This document shows, piece after piece, positions 1-9,351 of a stretch of 64,000 bases of DNA. The translations under genes and the position numbers were made by a program. Below the pieces are notes generated by a model. That model saw only the letters and a program-made list of their open reading frames with translations. It searched no databases and was not told the origin of the DNA. Origin of the DNA: Acidobacteriota bacterium (GTDB lineage Bacteria; Actinomycetota; Acidimicrobiia; Acidimicrobiales; Microtrichaceae); the NCBI GenBank assembly GCA_003577145.1, contig QEUP01000013.1, positions 172,837-236,836 on the forward strand. The letters run 5' to 3'. How positions within the stretch are numbered: position 1 is the first letter of the stretch; each line of letters opens with the position of its first letter.

Positions 1-1
1 G

Positions 2-166
2 CTGCGCGTCGGGATCGTGGTCGATTCGCTGGACGCGACCGCGGCGATCATCGCCGGTACGAAAGGTCGACTCACCAGGCGCAGCGCCGCCATGGCGGCA
101 AGCGTGGCGCTGGTTGCCGCCGGACTCGGGGTCATGGCACAGATGGGGCAGGCCGAAGTCGAGTAG
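2..166 (+). CDS. C-terminal fragment of an unrecognised protein
   Basis: An open frame enters from the left edge and stops at TAG 164-166, giving about 54 residues. It contains a hydrophobic, Ala-rich stretch (AAMAASVALVAAGLGVMA) preceded by basic residues, which suggests a terminal membrane segment. The visible part is too short to name a family. It faces the convergent mog gene across about 30 bases. Confidence 0.5.
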   Translation: MRVGIVVDSLDATAAIIAGTKGRLTRRSAAMAASVALVAAGLGVMAQMGQAEVE

Positions 167-199
167 CCACCAGCCGGTGCCAGTGGCGTCGAGCCGGTG

Positions 200-706
200 T
201 CAGCCGGTGGGGTGCTGAGTGGCCCGCCGTCCCATGAGATCGATGGCATGGGGGACCACGTCGAGGACCGCTTCGAGCATCTCGACTGCCCCGCTTTGGG
301 AGCCCGGGGTGTTGACGACGAGGGCCAGACCCCGTGTCCCGGCCACTCCCCGCGACAGCCGGCCCAGGGCATTGGCCGCCCGCATCGCCTCGGCGAGGCC
401 CGGCGCCTCCCTGTCGAGCACCCGTCGCGTGCCCTCCGGCGTCTGGTCGCGCGGGCCGAAACCGGTACCACCCGTCGTCACGATCAAACCGTTGAAGCCG
501 TAGGCCATGTGGCTGAGAGCGCGGGCCACCGTCTCGGTCCCGTCGGCGACAACGCGGTGCTCGACGACCTTGAAACCGGCCTCCTGCAGGCACTTGGTGA
601 GTGCCGCCCCGCTTTCGTCCTCGCGGGTCCCCGCTACAACTCCATCGGACACCGTGAGGACCTTGGCAGACAGCACATCGCCCGCTCCCGTCGCGTTGTG
701 GCTCAT
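200..706 (-). CDS. mog: MogA/MoaB-family molybdopterin adenylyltransferase-like protein
   Basis: 168 residues, the normal length for MogA/MoaB proteins, which adenylylate molybdopterin during molybdenum cofactor synthesis in the cytoplasm. The family signature TTGGTGFGPRDQTPEGT lies at about 77-93 and NTPGS near 132. The ATG at 706-704 overlaps the rsmB stop (ATGA), so it is the last gene of the fmt-rsmB transcript. No other moa/moe gene is in the window, so molybdenum cofactor synthesis is completed elsewhere. Whether it is MogA or the related MoaB cannot be settled here. Confidence 0.85.
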   Translation of the reverse strand: MSHNATGAGDVLSAKVLTVSDGVVAGTREDESGAALTKCLQEAGFKVVEHRVVADGTETVARALSHMAYGFNGLIVTTGGTGFGPRDQTPEGTRRVLDREAPGLAEAMRAANALGRLSRGVAGTRGLALVVNTPGSQSGAVEMLEAVLDVVPHAIDLMGRRATQHPTG

Positions 707-1929
707 CAGCTCCTCCGAACCGCCGAAGTGTCGAGGCTCGATGCTACCGAGCCGGTGCCAGGCGGTTCATGCCCCCGTACTCCCCCCGTGGCTTGGTATC
801 GGAAGAGAGCCATACCTTGGGTCCCTGCTGCTTGAGGGAGCAGGATCGAGCCGCGCCCCCACGGTCTCCAGGGCTCTGCCGGTCCGTCGAGGGGAACGAG
901 GCCGGTGTGCGTGCGGGCCAGGTGGTCATCGATCCCGAGCGATTCGGCCTTCGTCAAGGTGCAAACGCTGTAGACGAGTGTCCCCCCTTGCCTCAGCAAG
1001 GTGATCGCCCGGTCGACGAGCTGCTGCTGCACGGCTACCAGCCGATCGACAGCCGGCGGATCGATCCGCCAGCGGGCGTCGGGACGGCTCCCCAGGGTTC
1101 CGAGCCCTGTGCACGGGGCATCCACCAGGATCCTGTCGAAGCAGGCCCTGGCGAACGGTGGGCATGCGCCGTCGCCGTTCACAACGAGAAGTCCGGCGTC
1201 CAGCCGCCGCGAGTTGCCCTGCAGCTGCCTGGCGCGGGACGTGTGGAGCTCGTTGGCGACGACGGTTGCGCCACCTCGTGCCATCCAGCTGGCCTTGCCG
1301 CCCGGTGCTGCGCACATGTCCAGGACGCGCTCGTGAGGTCGACACCCGACGAGGTCGGCCACCCAAGTCGAAGAGCGGTCCTGGATGTACCCGTCCGCCC
1401 TGACCGAAGCCTTCCCGGGCCGGTTCATCGCTTCGAGCGCGCGCCTTGCGCTCTCAGCCCCCAGATCGCTGACAAGTCGATCGAGCACCCAGTCGGGATA
1501 GCTCAACCTCGTAGCGTCGTCGGGCCAGTTGACCGGCGCCTCCGAGACCCGCCGCAGCACTGCGTTCACCAGCCCGCGCGCCCGGCCGGGAGCGACCGCA
1601 ACCGTCTCCGCAACAGCTGCATGAGCCGGTACCCGCATGAACTGCAGCTGGAATGCGCCCATCCGCAGGGTCGCTCGAACAGCTGGGTCGAGTTCACGCG
1701 TCACGAACCTCGCGATGAGGAAATCGCACGCTCTACGCATGCGGGTGACGCCGTAGACGATCTCGGTCGCGAACCTCCGGTCACGGACACTCAGATCGGT
1801 TCTGCTCAGTGCTGCCGCCAACGCGAGGTTCGCGTAGGCGCCATCGCGGTCCACCCGGAGCAGCACGTCCCGGGCGACCGCGCGAGCATTCGGTGCCGTC
1901 GTGGCTTCACGCGACTTCACCTTCTTCAC
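706..1929 (-). CDS. rsmB: 16S rRNA (cytosine967-C5)-methyltransferase RsmB
   Basis: About 407 residues. An N-terminal NusB-like RNA-binding domain (about 15-120) precedes a Rossmann SAM-methyltransferase domain with the SAM motif CAAPGGKASW (about 206), DAPCTGLG (about 270) and YSVCTL (about 320); the two cysteines are the catalytic pair of m5C RNA methyltransferases. It modifies 16S rRNA during ribosome assembly. I chose the GTG at 1929 because it forms a GTGA overlap with the fmt stop; a GTG at 1974 would add 15 residues reading back into fmt. It ends in an ATGA overlap with mog. Confidence 0.9.
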   Translation of the reverse strand: MKKVKSREATTAPNARAVARDVLLRVDRDGAYANLALAAALSRTDLSVRDRRFATEIVYGVTRMRRACDFLIARFVTRELDPAVRATLRMGAFQLQFMRVPAHAAVAETVAVAPGRARGLVNAVLRRVSEAPVNWPDDATRLSYPDWVLDRLVSDLGAESARRALEAMNRPGKASVRADGYIQDRSSTWVADLVGCRPHERVLDMCAAPGGKASWMARGGATVVANELHTSRARQLQGNSRRLDAGLLVVNGDGACPPFARACFDRILVDAPCTGLGTLGSRPDARWRIDPPAVDRLVAVQQQLVDRAITLLRQGGTLVYSVCTLTKAESLGIDDHLARTHTGLVPLDGPAEPWRPWGRGSILLPQAAGTQGMALFRYQATGGVRGHEPPGTGSVASSLDTSAVRRS

Positions 1930-2810
1930 TGGCCGAACCGGTCGCCAGGCCCGGGTCGAGCGCCATGGGCCCACGCGGTCGCCTCCATCCGCGACCTTCC
2001 CTCAGGTTGGACCTCCACCAGGCGCAGCGCACCAGAACCGCACCCCACCGTGACCCCGTCGGGCACTCCCGGGCCGGCCCCGCCCGCGACCACCAGCGCG
2101 CGATGGATCTTGAAGCGCCGGCCGCGAAAGCTCGTCCACGCCCCCCCGACACGGATGACACGGTTCACCGTCTCAGCCGGCGCGCCCCAGTCGATATGGA
2201 GGTCCTCCGACCCGATCTTCTCCGCGTAGGTCACCGAGCCCGCTTGTGGCTGCGGCTCGGGGATCCCTCTCGTGAGAGTCTGCAGCAGGAGCCGTGTGCC
2301 CAGTTCGCTCAGCCGGCTACGCAGCTCCTGTGCCGTCTCGGAGGTTCCGAGCTCGGTCTCGGCGCGGGCATAGATCGGACCGGTGTCTAGGCCTTCCTCG
2401 AGGGCCATGAGGTCGACCCCGACGCTCTGGTCGCCGGCAAGGATGGCTCGCTCCACGGGTGCGGCCCCCCGCCATCTGGGAAGGCGGGAGAAGTGGAGGT
2501 TGAGCATCGGCACCTCAGCCAGCACGTGCGGTTTGATGATGCGACCGTAGGCGACCACGATGCCCACCTCGGCGCCGCAGCCCAGCACGGCATCGACCTC
2601 CGCGGTCACCGGCAAGCCCAGTTCCAGCGCGGCGGCCTTGACGGGGCTCGCCTCGTCATGGCCGCGTCGGCTTCTCCTCTTGTCCGGCCGGGACACTACG
2701 AGGGGGATCTCGAAACCGGCTTCGTGCAGCGCCCGCAGCGGCCCAACGGCAAATCCCGGTGTCCCCAGGTAGGCGAGGCGCCGCGGATGCACGGGCGGAG
2801 GCGCTGTCAT
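1926..2810 (-). CDS. fmt: Methionyl-tRNA formyltransferase
   Basis: 294 residues. It formylates Met-tRNAfMet for translation initiation using 10-formyl-tetrahydrofolate. The catalytic triad of the family is present: Asn and His in NLHFSRLPRWRG (about 104-115) and Asp in GLDTG (about 142). The C-terminal third matches the tRNA-binding OB-fold region. ATG at 2810 overlaps the def stop (ATGA); a TTG one codon upstream is less likely. Pairing with def is functional, since Def removes the formyl group that Fmt adds. Confidence 0.95.
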   Translation of the reverse strand: MTAPPPVHPRRLAYLGTPGFAVGPLRALHEAGFEIPLVVSRPDKRRSRRGHDEASPVKAAALELGLPVTAEVDAVLGCGAEVGIVVAYGRIIKPHVLAEVPMLNLHFSRLPRWRGAAPVERAILAGDQSVGVDLMALEEGLDTGPIYARAETELGTSETAQELRSRLSELGTRLLLQTLTRGIPEPQPQAGSVTYAEKIGSEDLHIDWGAPAETVNRVIRVGGAWTSFRGRRFKIHRALVVAGGAGPGVPDGVTVGCGSGALRLVEVQPEGRSRMEATAWAHGARPGPGDRFGQ

Positions 2811-3352
2811 CAAGGCAGTGACAGGCCCGCGGCACCCTCGGCAGCGGGCGCCCTCTCGGTACCGCTCCCCAGCTTCATCTCCCGCAGCAGTCGCTTGGCA
2901 TCGTCTCGCTGCTCCTCATCGAGGTGCTCGAGCAGGAGCACGCCGTCGAGGTGGTCGAGCTCGTGCTGCACTAGCCTCGCGAGTAGCTCATCGGCCTCGA
3001 AGGACACTTCGTTTCCATCGAGGTCCCTACCGGTGACGAAGATCTCCTTTGGTCGCACGATCTCGAAACTCACGCCTGGTATGGACAAGCAGCCCTCGTC
3101 GAAGGTCCACTCTCCCCGGCTCTCGCTCACGGCAGGGTTGATCAGGGTGCTCGGGCCCTCGCCCAGGTCGTACACGAAGAACCGCTTCTGCACCCCGACT
3201 TGTGGCGCCGCCAGGCCGACACCCGGGGCGTCATACATCGTCTGGAGCATGTCACGGGCGAGCTTGACCAGTCGTTCGTCGATGTCGGTCACCTCATGGG
3301 CAACCTGCCTGAGAACTGGGTCACCGACCATGCGAATGCCATAAGGGGACAT
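2810..3352 (-). CDS. def: Peptide deformylase
   Basis: 180 residues from ATG 3352. It removes the N-formyl group from nascent proteins with a bound metal. All three family motifs are present: GVGLAAPQVG (about 44-53), EGCLS (about 86-90, metal Cys) and QHELDHLDG (about 129-137, metal His pair and catalytic Glu). An upstream in-frame ATG at 3418 would add 22 residues unlike the family, and MSPYGIRMVGDPVL is the normal beginning. A TAGCCT box 7 bases before this ATG suggests a leaderless transcript. Confidence 0.93.
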   Translation of the reverse strand: MSPYGIRMVGDPVLRQVAHEVTDIDERLVKLARDMLQTMYDAPGVGLAAPQVGVQKRFFVYDLGEGPSTLINPAVSESRGEWTFDEGCLSIPGVSFEIVRPKEIFVTGRDLDGNEVSFEADELLARLVQHELDHLDGVLLLEHLDEEQRDDAKRLLREMKLGSGTERAPAAEGAAGLSLP

Positions 3353-3359
3353 ACTGCAA

Positions 3360-3365
3360 AGGCTA
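3360..3365 (-). promoter_or_regulatory. Candidate -10 box of def (leaderless)
   Basis: TAGCCT on the minus strand ends 7 bases before the def ATG at 3352, the distance expected if transcription starts at the start codon itself. A GAGGG lies further upstream, so a normal leader is not excluded. Confidence 0.35.
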
Positions 3366-3416
3366 CCCTCACGGCTTCTTGTCCCATCAGCGCCCGAGGA
3401 GCAGGGTCGTCCTCCC

Positions 3417-4022
3417 ATGAACCACTACTTCAGCCGCCAGCCCACCGCTCCGTCGCACAGGCGCCGGGTCGAGATCTTCCTGCCCGACATCTCCCTCCAG
3501 CTGACGACGGACCGTGGCGTGTTCTCGCCCGGCAAGGTCGATGCCGGAACGAAGTTTCTCCTGTGCGAGGCGCCGAGACCCGACGCCGGTTGCACCGACC
3601 TGGTCGACCTGGGTTGCGGCTACGGCGCCATTGCGTGCGCTCTGGCCATGAGAGCGCCCGCAGCCACCGTCTGGGCGGTCGACGTCAACACGCGCGCACT
3701 CCAGTTGTGTCGTGAGAACGCCCAGGCGCTCGGTCTCGAAAACGTGATCGTTGCCGACCCCGGTCAGGTTCCGGCCGAGGCTCGCTTCGACCTCGTCTAC
3801 TCCAACCCCCCGGTCAGGGTCGGCAAACCTGCACTTCAGGGCATCCTCAGCCGCTGGTTGGACCTCCTGCGTGAGGGCGGGCACGCCTACCTCGTGATCA
3901 ACAAGCATCTCGGCGCCGACTCGCTGTCCCGCTGGCTGGCACAGCAGGGATGGCTTGCGAATCGCATTGGATCCCGCCAGGGGTACCGTCTGCTCGACGT
4001 CTCGCGGAGGAGTCCCGACTAG
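3417..4022 (+). CDS. Class I SAM-dependent methyltransferase, RsmC-like
   Basis: 201 residues. It has the small-methyltransferase (MTS) fold seen in RsmC: a GVFSPGKVDAGTKFLL lead-in (about 34-49), the SAM motif DLGCGYGAIA (about 64-73) and a catalytic-type NPP loop at 130-132. RsmC methylates G1207 of 16S rRNA in E. coli; short single-domain relatives are common in actinobacteria and their substrate is usually not tested. It is divergent from def and is followed without a gap by a TrmH-like gene, so both may form a small RNA-modification unit. Confidence 0.75.
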   Translation: MNHYFSRQPTAPSHRRRVEIFLPDISLQLTTDRGVFSPGKVDAGTKFLLCEAPRPDAGCTDLVDLGCGYGAIACALAMRAPAATVWAVDVNTRALQLCRENAQALGLENVIVADPGQVPAEARFDLVYSNPPVRVGKPALQGILSRWLDLLREGGHAYLVINKHLGADSLSRWLAQQGWLANRIGSRQGYRLLDVSRRSPD

Positions 4023-4556
4023 TTGCGAACGCTGGGCAGCACCGAGTTGAAGCGACTTCACCGCTCGTGGCGCCGGCGCACGCCGGGCAGGGTCGGTCTC
4101 ATACTCGACGACGTCCAGAACCCCTTCAACGTCGGCGCCATCATCCGCACGGCAGCCGCCTTCCGGGTCGAAGACCTCTGGCTCGTGGGTTCGAGCGAGA
4201 CGCCTGCTCACGAGAAGGTCCGCAAGACAGCACTCGGGTCCGAACGCTTCGTACCGTACCGGTCCGTCGATTCGATCGAACAGGCCATCAGCGAGGCCCG
4301 GGCTCGCGACTACCGCATCGTCGGACTGGAGCTAGCGGAGAGCTCGACTCCCATCCACCAGGCCGATCTCCCCGGCGACACAGCGCTCATAGCCGGCCAC
4401 GAGGACCGCGGTATCAGCAGGAGAGCTCTGGCCGGCTGCGAGGAGGTCGTCTACATCCCCCAGCTCGGCAGGATCGGCTCCCTGAACGTCGCCGCGGCGG
4501 TTGCCATCGCCACCTACGAGCTCAGACGTCGCCGCTGGGCATCCGCAGAGGATTGA
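4023..4556 (+). CDS. TrmH/SpoU-family RNA 2'-O-methyltransferase
   Basis: 177 residues beginning at TTG 4023, directly after the TAG of the preceding gene. The three SPOUT motifs are present: NPFNVGAIIRTA (about 33-44, conserved Asn and Arg), the SAM-knot motif IAGHEDRGIS (about 122) and GSLNVAAAVAIA (about 153). Such proteins methylate the ribose of tRNA or rRNA. It lacks the N-terminal substrate-binding extension of rRNA enzymes such as RlmB, so a tRNA target is possible. The exact target is not determinable. Confidence 0.8.
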   Translation: MRTLGSTELKRLHRSWRRRTPGRVGLILDDVQNPFNVGAIIRTAAAFRVEDLWLVGSSETPAHEKVRKTALGSERFVPYRSVDSIEQAISEARARDYRIVGLELAESSTPIHQADLPGDTALIAGHEDRGISRRALAGCEEVVYIPQLGRIGSLNVAAAVAIATYELRRRRWASAED

Positions 4557-4558
4557 CC

Positions 4559-4593
4559 CGCGGGGAGGCGCTGCCCGACCTGGGATCCCCGCG
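4559..4593 (+). terminator. Stem-loop downstream of the TrmH-like gene
   Basis: An exact 8-base inverted repeat (CGCGGGGA at 4559-4566, TCCCCGCG at 4586-4593) begins 2 bases after the stop codon, between two convergent genes. There is no T-run, so it may act as a weak or Rho-aided terminator. Confidence 0.35.
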
Positions 4594-4617
4594 CTCCCTC
4601 ACCGAAGCGTGCGGCGG

Positions 4618-4723
4618 TGAAGTCCACCGACTCACAGTCTCAGGGGGTCTATCCAGCACCTCGCTGACACGCTGAGAGGCGATGGTGCTCATGAAGTCCA
4701 CCGACTCACAGTCTCAGGGGGTC
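4618..4723. repeat. 32-base direct repeat at the priA 3' end
   Basis: Two identical 32-base copies lie at 4618-4649 and 4692-4723, 74 bases apart. The right copy covers the last codons and stop of priA; the left copy is non-coding. It looks like a short local duplication of the gene end. Confidence 0.85.
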
Positions 4724-6526
4724 GATCTGCAGCCGGAGGCGGCCGCTGGGTCGCGGTACCCCGGCCAGTGCGTCCAGCAACAAGCCCCTGTCCCGGGACC
4801 GGAGGAGGTAGCAACCGTCGGCGCGCGAACTGACCTCGATCCCCGCGACCGGCCTCATGGCCTGCACGAACGCCTGGCCTCCTTCGCCACCAACGAGGGC
4901 GATCGTGGCGAACGGCGGGTACCCCAGCACCCTTCTCCGCTCACGTTCGGCAGCCGACACACGAGTAGGGTCGGCGTGCAACGCGCCCAGGACGGTCTCG
5001 TGTCGTGGTAGGCGCGTCTGGATGAGGATCCGGCCATTGCTGTGACGTCCTCCCACCAGGCGCGCCGCTAGGACCACGAGGTTCATGGCCTGTTCGGCTG
5101 CCCGGTAGCGCGGCGCCAGCAGTTCCTGGTCGAAATCGAGAAACGCGACGGTGTCCGCCTGCTCGACCCTGTGCAGCACCGCCTCTGTGCCGACATGGAT
5201 CCGCGACGCTCCCACTTCAGCGCTGCTGCCCGTCACCTCGACAACCAACTCGGAGGCGAGCGCCTCGAGTTCTTCGCGCGCACGCGTGACACCCACTCGG
5301 AGGTTCTTCAGTACCGTACTGCCGCAATCGAGACAGAGTGACGGTCGCTCGCTCCCGCAGCGTTTGCAGGCGAGCACCGCGTCCGCGACCAGCGCCATCG
5401 CAGAATCGCAGACGTCGCAGCGAACCAGGGACCCACAAGTACGGCAGGCGAGCAAGCGTGACCTGCCCTTGCGGTTGAGTACACAGACGACCCGCCTGTC
5501 GCTCCTCAGCACCTCGACCAGCCGCCGGGAGTAGAGGCCACCTACCGCCGGGTCCTCGCGACGGCGATCCACGACCTCCACGATGGGCCAGCCAGCCCGC
5601 TCCTCCGCCCTTGAGCGCCTCAGGACCGGCGCTATCTCCTGCGCTTCCAGACTCGGTGCGGGCGACAACAGGACGCACGGGACACCGGCCCGGCGCGCTC
5701 GCTCTACTGCTACCTCCCTCGCGTTCCACGTCGGCGAGCCTTCGTTCTGTAGGGCCTCGTCGTGCTCGTCGACGACCACGATGGCGGCGAGGCGGTTCAC
5801 CGGGGCAAATGCCGCCGCACGGGCGCCGACGACAGCAGTAGCGCCGGCGGCGGCCAACGCCCAGTCGCGAGGGACCAACGCTACGCTCGCTCCGGCGCGT
5901 CTGAGCCTCGTTGCGATACGACGCGCTTCGGCGAGACTCGGGGTGATCAGCAGCGCGTTCCCGCGGGACACCGCGGCCTGTATGAACGGGAAGGTGTCCG
6001 TAGCCGGCGGAGTCTGCACGACGGCCAGATCCGTGTCGAGGACCTCACGAGCGATCTCGTCGGTCGCCTCGGGAGGCGGATTGCGCCGGTGCGGCGGGGC
6101 CGGCAACTCGCTGACCGCCGTCTCGGGAGACGCTGTCTTCATGAAGGTCGCGGTCCGTCCGGCAAACCGCCACGCCGCCCACCGTGCCAAGTCCAGGATC
6201 TCGGCGGTGGGCCCGAGCCCCTTCACCTTGGTGATCGGCTTGAGATCGACCCCTGCTGTCGGAGTCACCTCATCGGCAACCACCCAGCCACCGACTCTCC
6301 TGCCATGCAGGCCGATCCGAACGATCGTGCCCACAGCCACGCGCTCGGCCATCGCCTGAGGTACGAGGTAGTCGAACTCCTTGTCTATGGCCGCGACGTC
6401 CGGCAGGACCCGCACCACCCGAGATCGTCGGTTGCCCTCCGGGCGGGTTGACTGCGGCGTCGAGGCCCCTTGGCTCAGAGCCCCAGCGCCGATTTGAGGT
6501 CGTCGACCCGGTCGGTCCGTTCCCAC
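4706..6526 (-). CDS. priA: Primosomal protein N' (PriA), ATPase-degenerate actinobacterial form
   Basis: Up to 606 residues. PriA reloads the replicative helicase at stalled forks. The N-terminal DNA-binding segment ([18 protein letters not shown], about 39-56), the DEHD box (253-256) and the zinc-binding cysteine clusters (361-401: CRTC, CDVC, CKRC, CLDC) are visible. The Walker A position (about 169-178) reads [10 protein letters not shown] with no GKT/GKS, so helicase activity is probably lost, as known for actinobacterial PriA. The frame opens at GTG 6526 inside metK; GTG 6418 would begin just before the conserved region, so the start is uncertain. Confidence 0.88.
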   Translation of the reverse strand: MGTDRPGRRPQIGAGALSQGASTPQSTRPEGNRRSRVVRVLPDVAAIDKEFDYLVPQAMAERVAVGTIVRIGLHGRRVGGWVVADEVTPTAGVDLKPITKVKGLGPTAEILDLARWAAWRFAGRTATFMKTASPETAVSELPAPPHRRNPPPEATDEIAREVLDTDLAVVQTPPATDTFPFIQAAVSRGNALLITPSLAEARRIATRLRRAGASVALVPRDWALAAAGATAVVGARAAAFAPVNRLAAIVVVDEHDEALQNEGSPTWNAREVAVERARRAGVPCVLLSPAPSLEAQEIAPVLRRSRAEERAGWPIVEVVDRRREDPAVGGLYSRRLVEVLRSDRRVVCVLNRKGRSRLLACRTCGSLVRCDVCDSAMALVADAVLACKRCGSERPSLCLDCGSTVLKNLRVGVTRAREELEALASELVVEVTGSSAEVGASRIHVGTEAVLHRVEQADTVAFLDFDQELLAPRYRAAEQAMNLVVLAARLVGGRHSNGRILIQTRLPRHETVLGALHADPTRVSAAERERRRVLGYPPFATIALVGGEGGQAFVQAMRPVAGIEVSSRADGCYLLRSRDRGLLLDALAGVPRPSGRLRLQIDPLRL

Positions 6527-7668
6527 GTGAAGGTGTCGCCCTCGCGACCGAAGTGGCCGTAAGCGGCTGTCGGTCGGAAGATCGGCTGTCGCAACTCGAG
6601 ATCGCGCAGGATCGCACCCGGTCGGAGGTCGAATATCTCCCGCACGGCCTTTTCGATCTGGTCGGGGTCGACCCGCTCGGTACCGAATGTCTCGACCATG
6701 ATCGACAACGGGTGTGCCACCCCGATCGCATACGCAACCTGGATCTCACACTTCTGGGAGGCGCCGGACGCCACCACGTTCTTCGCCACCCAACGCGCCG
6801 CGTAGGCGGCGGAGCGATCCACCTTTGAGGGATCCTTACCCGAAAAGGCACCACCGCCGTGACGGGCCATCCCACCGTAGGTGTCGACGATGATCTTGCG
6901 TCCGGTCAGCCCGGCGTCGCCTACCGGCCCGCCGATGACGAAACGACCGGTTGGGTTCACGAACACCTCGTAGTCGTCGTCACGGAACTCCTCGGGGATG
7001 ACGGGCCGGATGACGTGCTCGATCAGGTCGGGGCGGATCTCGGCGTCGCGATCGACTCCGTCGTTGTGTTGGGTGGAGACCAGGACCGCCTTGAGCCGCA
7101 CGGGCCGCCCGTCCTCGTAGTCGAAGGTGACCTGGGTCTTGGCGTCAGGGCGCAGGTACGGGACCGTGCCTGCACGGCGCACCTCAGCGTGGCGCTCCGC
7201 CATCCGGTGAGCGAGCCAGATGGGCAGTGGCATGAGGACGGCGGTCTCGTCGGACGCGTAACCGAACATCATCCCCTGGTCGCCGGCGCCCTGCTTGTTG
7301 AGGATGTCCTCGCCAGAGGTACCGGTGCGGACCTCCTCGGAGTCGTCCACACCCTGGGCTATGTCGGGCGACTGCTCGTCGATGGACACCATCACCCCGC
7401 AGGTGTTCCCGTCGAAGCCGAAGGACTCGCGGTCGTAGCCGATCTCGCAGATCGTCCTCCTTGCCACTCCGGGGATGTCCACATATGCGTTGGTCGTGAT
7501 CTCACCGGCTATGAGGCACAGCCCGGTGGTCACAAGGGTCTCGCAGGCGACCCGTGCCATTGGGTCCTGCTCGAGGATGGCGTCGAGTATCGAGTCGGAG
7601 ATCTGGTCGGCCATCTTGTCGGGATGGCCCTCGCTGACAGACTCGGAGGTGAACGTCCAACTGCTCAC
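6475..7668 (-). CDS. metK: S-adenosylmethionine synthetase
   Basis: 397 residues, full length. It makes SAM from methionine and ATP. Family signatures are [12 protein letters not shown] (about 125) and the P-loop-like [19 protein letters not shown] (about 270); the N-terminal [15 protein letters not shown] is also typical. It lies directly downstream of coaBC with 13 bases between them, leaving no room for a SAM riboswitch. SAM made here feeds the several methyltransferases of the neighbourhood. Confidence 0.97.
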   Translation of the reverse strand: MSSWTFTSESVSEGHPDKMADQISDSILDAILEQDPMARVACETLVTTGLCLIAGEITTNAYVDIPGVARRTICEIGYDRESFGFDGNTCGVMVSIDEQSPDIAQGVDDSEEVRTGTSGEDILNKQGAGDQGMMFGYASDETAVLMPLPIWLAHRMAERHAEVRRAGTVPYLRPDAKTQVTFDYEDGRPVRLKAVLVSTQHNDGVDRDAEIRPDLIEHVIRPVIPEEFRDDDYEVFVNPTGRFVIGGPVGDAGLTGRKIIVDTYGGMARHGGGAFSGKDPSKVDRSAAYAARWVAKNVVASGASQKCEIQVAYAIGVAHPLSIMVETFGTERVDPDQIEKAVREIFDLRPGAILRDLELRQPIFRPTAAYGHFGREGDTFTWERTDRVDDLKSALGL

Positions 7669-7681
7669 TGCGTGTGCTCCT

Positions 7682-8875
7682 CTATTGGTTTCCCGCCCGT
7701 GCCGCCATGATGGTGTCGAACACGGTCCGTGCGATTTCTCGTTTGCTGGTGTGCTCGGTCTCGACGTGGGTCCCCTCGGCGGAAAGGATCACCACCTGGT
7801 TGGTGTCGTGCTCGAAGCCGACCCCCGGGACCGAGACATCGTTGGCGACGATGAAATCGGCCCCTTTCCGGTGAAGCTTCTCTGCAGCATTTGACCGGAG
7901 GTCGAATGTCTCCGCCGCGAAGCCCACGAGCGTCTGCCCCGGCTTCTTGCTCGACCCCAAGTTGGCGAGGATATCAGGCGTTGCCTCCAACTCGACAACC
8001 GGCACGCCGCGCTCTTTCTTGATCTTGTCCGCGGAGACGACCGCGGGACGGAAATCGGCCACCGCCGCTGCCATCACGATGACGTCACAACCTTCAGCGC
8101 GCTCGAGTACCGCCGCTTCCATCTCCGCGGCAGTCTCGACGGGGACGACCTCCATGGTCGGTTGTTCGGGAGGAGCCGCTGCGGTCACCAGTGTCACCTT
8201 GGCACCTCTCGAGACGGCCTCGCTCGCCAGGGCGAGGCCCTGGCGACCCGAAGAACGGTTCCCGATGAACCGTACGGGGTCGATCGGCTCGCGCGTCCCA
8301 CCTGCGGTCACGAGGACGTGAAGCCCTTCCATGTCCTTCGGCGCGAACAGGTCCGCTACGACCCGGACGATCGTCTCCGGTTCGGCAAGCCTGCCCTTGC
8401 CGACATCTCCACCGGCAAGGCGACCCTCCTCGGGCGGAACGATGGTGACACCCCGCTCGGCCAGCACCCTGAGGTTCTCCTGAACGGCCACGTGCTCCCA
8501 CATCTCGGTGTGCATGGCCGGGCAGATGACGACCGGGGCTTCCGTGGCGATCAAGGCGGCACTGAGGAGGTCGTCGCTGAGGCCAATTCGGTAGGCGGCG
8601 ATCAGCCTGGCAGTCGCCGGGGCAACGACAACCGCCTCAGCTGTTCGAGCGAGTCGCGTATGCGGTATCGGGTGCTCCTCGTCCCACAAGGAGGTCTCCG
8701 CTCGCTCCGAAGCCAGCGCATCGAAAGTCGTGCGGCCGACGAAGCGAAGTGCGCCCGCGGTGAGCACGGGGGTGACGTGCGCTCCTGCATCAACCAGGCG
8801 CCGGCAGACCTCGACTGCCTTGTAGGCGGCGATGCCGCCCGTTACGCCGAGGACGATCCGGCGATCAGCCAGCAT
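7682..8875 (-). CDS. coaBC: Bifunctional phosphopantothenoylcysteine decarboxylase/synthetase
   Basis: 397 residues from ATG 8875. Two steps of coenzyme A synthesis are fused: an N-terminal flavin-dependent CoaC domain ([14 protein letters not shown], then PAMHTEMW) and a C-terminal CTP-dependent CoaB domain ([34 protein letters not shown]). PAMHTEMW replaces the PxMNxxMW of E. coli Dfp; from memory this His form is usual in actinobacteria. The open frame runs 74 codons further upstream through rpoZ, but that stretch is a shadow of rpoZ. Confidence 0.95.
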   Translation of the reverse strand: MLADRRIVLGVTGGIAAYKAVEVCRRLVDAGAHVTPVLTAGALRFVGRTTFDALASERAETSLWDEEHPIPHTRLARTAEAVVVAPATARLIAAYRIGLSDDLLSAALIATEAPVVICPAMHTEMWEHVAVQENLRVLAERGVTIVPPEEGRLAGGDVGKGRLAEPETIVRVVADLFAPKDMEGLHVLVTAGGTREPIDPVRFIGNRSSGRQGLALASEAVSRGAKVTLVTAAAPPEQPTMEVVPVETAAEMEAAVLERAEGCDVIVMAAAVADFRPAVVSADKIKKERGVPVVELEATPDILANLGSSKKPGQTLVGFAAETFDLRSNAAEKLHRKGADFIVANDVSVPGVGFEHDTNQVVILSAEGTHVETEHTSKREIARTVFDTIMAARAGNQ

Positions 8876-8891
8876 CGAGCGCGCCAGCGGC

Positions 8892-9230
8892 CTAGTGGCC
8901 GGCGTCTTTGTCCCCCGTCGGGCCGAAGACGGCTGCGGCGTCTGCTGCTGCGGCGGCGGCAGCCTCTGCCTCGCGGGCTTCGGGATCGATGTCGACCGCC
9001 ACGATCTTGTCGGCTTCGATCTCCTCGAACGCGATCGAGAGCGGTTTGCGGGCCACCGAGGTGACCTGGGGAGGAACCGAGGCCCCCAGCCCCTCACCGA
9101 GCTGACCGAAGTAGCTGTTGATCAGGCGCGCCCTGGTGGAGGCAAGCGTCACCAGCTTGAACTTCGACCCGGCGCGATCGAGGAGCCCCTCGATCGGTGG
9201 CTTCATCATCGTCTCGTAGCTGTCAGGCAT
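8892..9230 (-). CDS. rpoZ: RNA polymerase omega subunit
   Basis: 112 residues from ATG 9230, preceded by GGGAGCAGCA as ribosome-binding site. Omega helps assemble beta' into RNA polymerase. The actinobacterial signature is clear: MMKPPIEGLLDR, SKFKLVTLASTRARLINSY and KPLSIAFEEI. The tail is Ala-rich (EAAAAAAADAAA) and likely flexible. It sits in the conserved gmk-rpoZ-coaBC-metK order. Upstream in-frame codons to 9269 do not fit the family. Confidence 0.93.
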   Translation of the reverse strand: MPDSYETMMKPPIEGLLDRAGSKFKLVTLASTRARLINSYFGQLGEGLGASVPPQVTSVARKPLSIAFEEIEADKIVAVDIDPEAREAEAAAAAAADAAAVFGPTGDKDAGH

Positions 9231-9351
9231 TGCTGCTCCCGAGGGGATGGGCGACGGGCAACCCTCCACGGTAGCACCGGCTGCCTCCCGGAAACGACCA
9301 CCGTCCGTGTTCGCCAGGACGCGATGTTGCTCGGGCCCTCACCCTGGATGA

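Noticed and set aside
769..2229. Long plus-strand open frame (486 codons) over rsmB
   Set aside because: It is antisense to rsmB and fmt, which have full family motifs; high GC content produces long shadow frames.
7669..7681. SAM riboswitch before metK
   Set aside because: Only 13 bases separate coaBC and metK, far too few.
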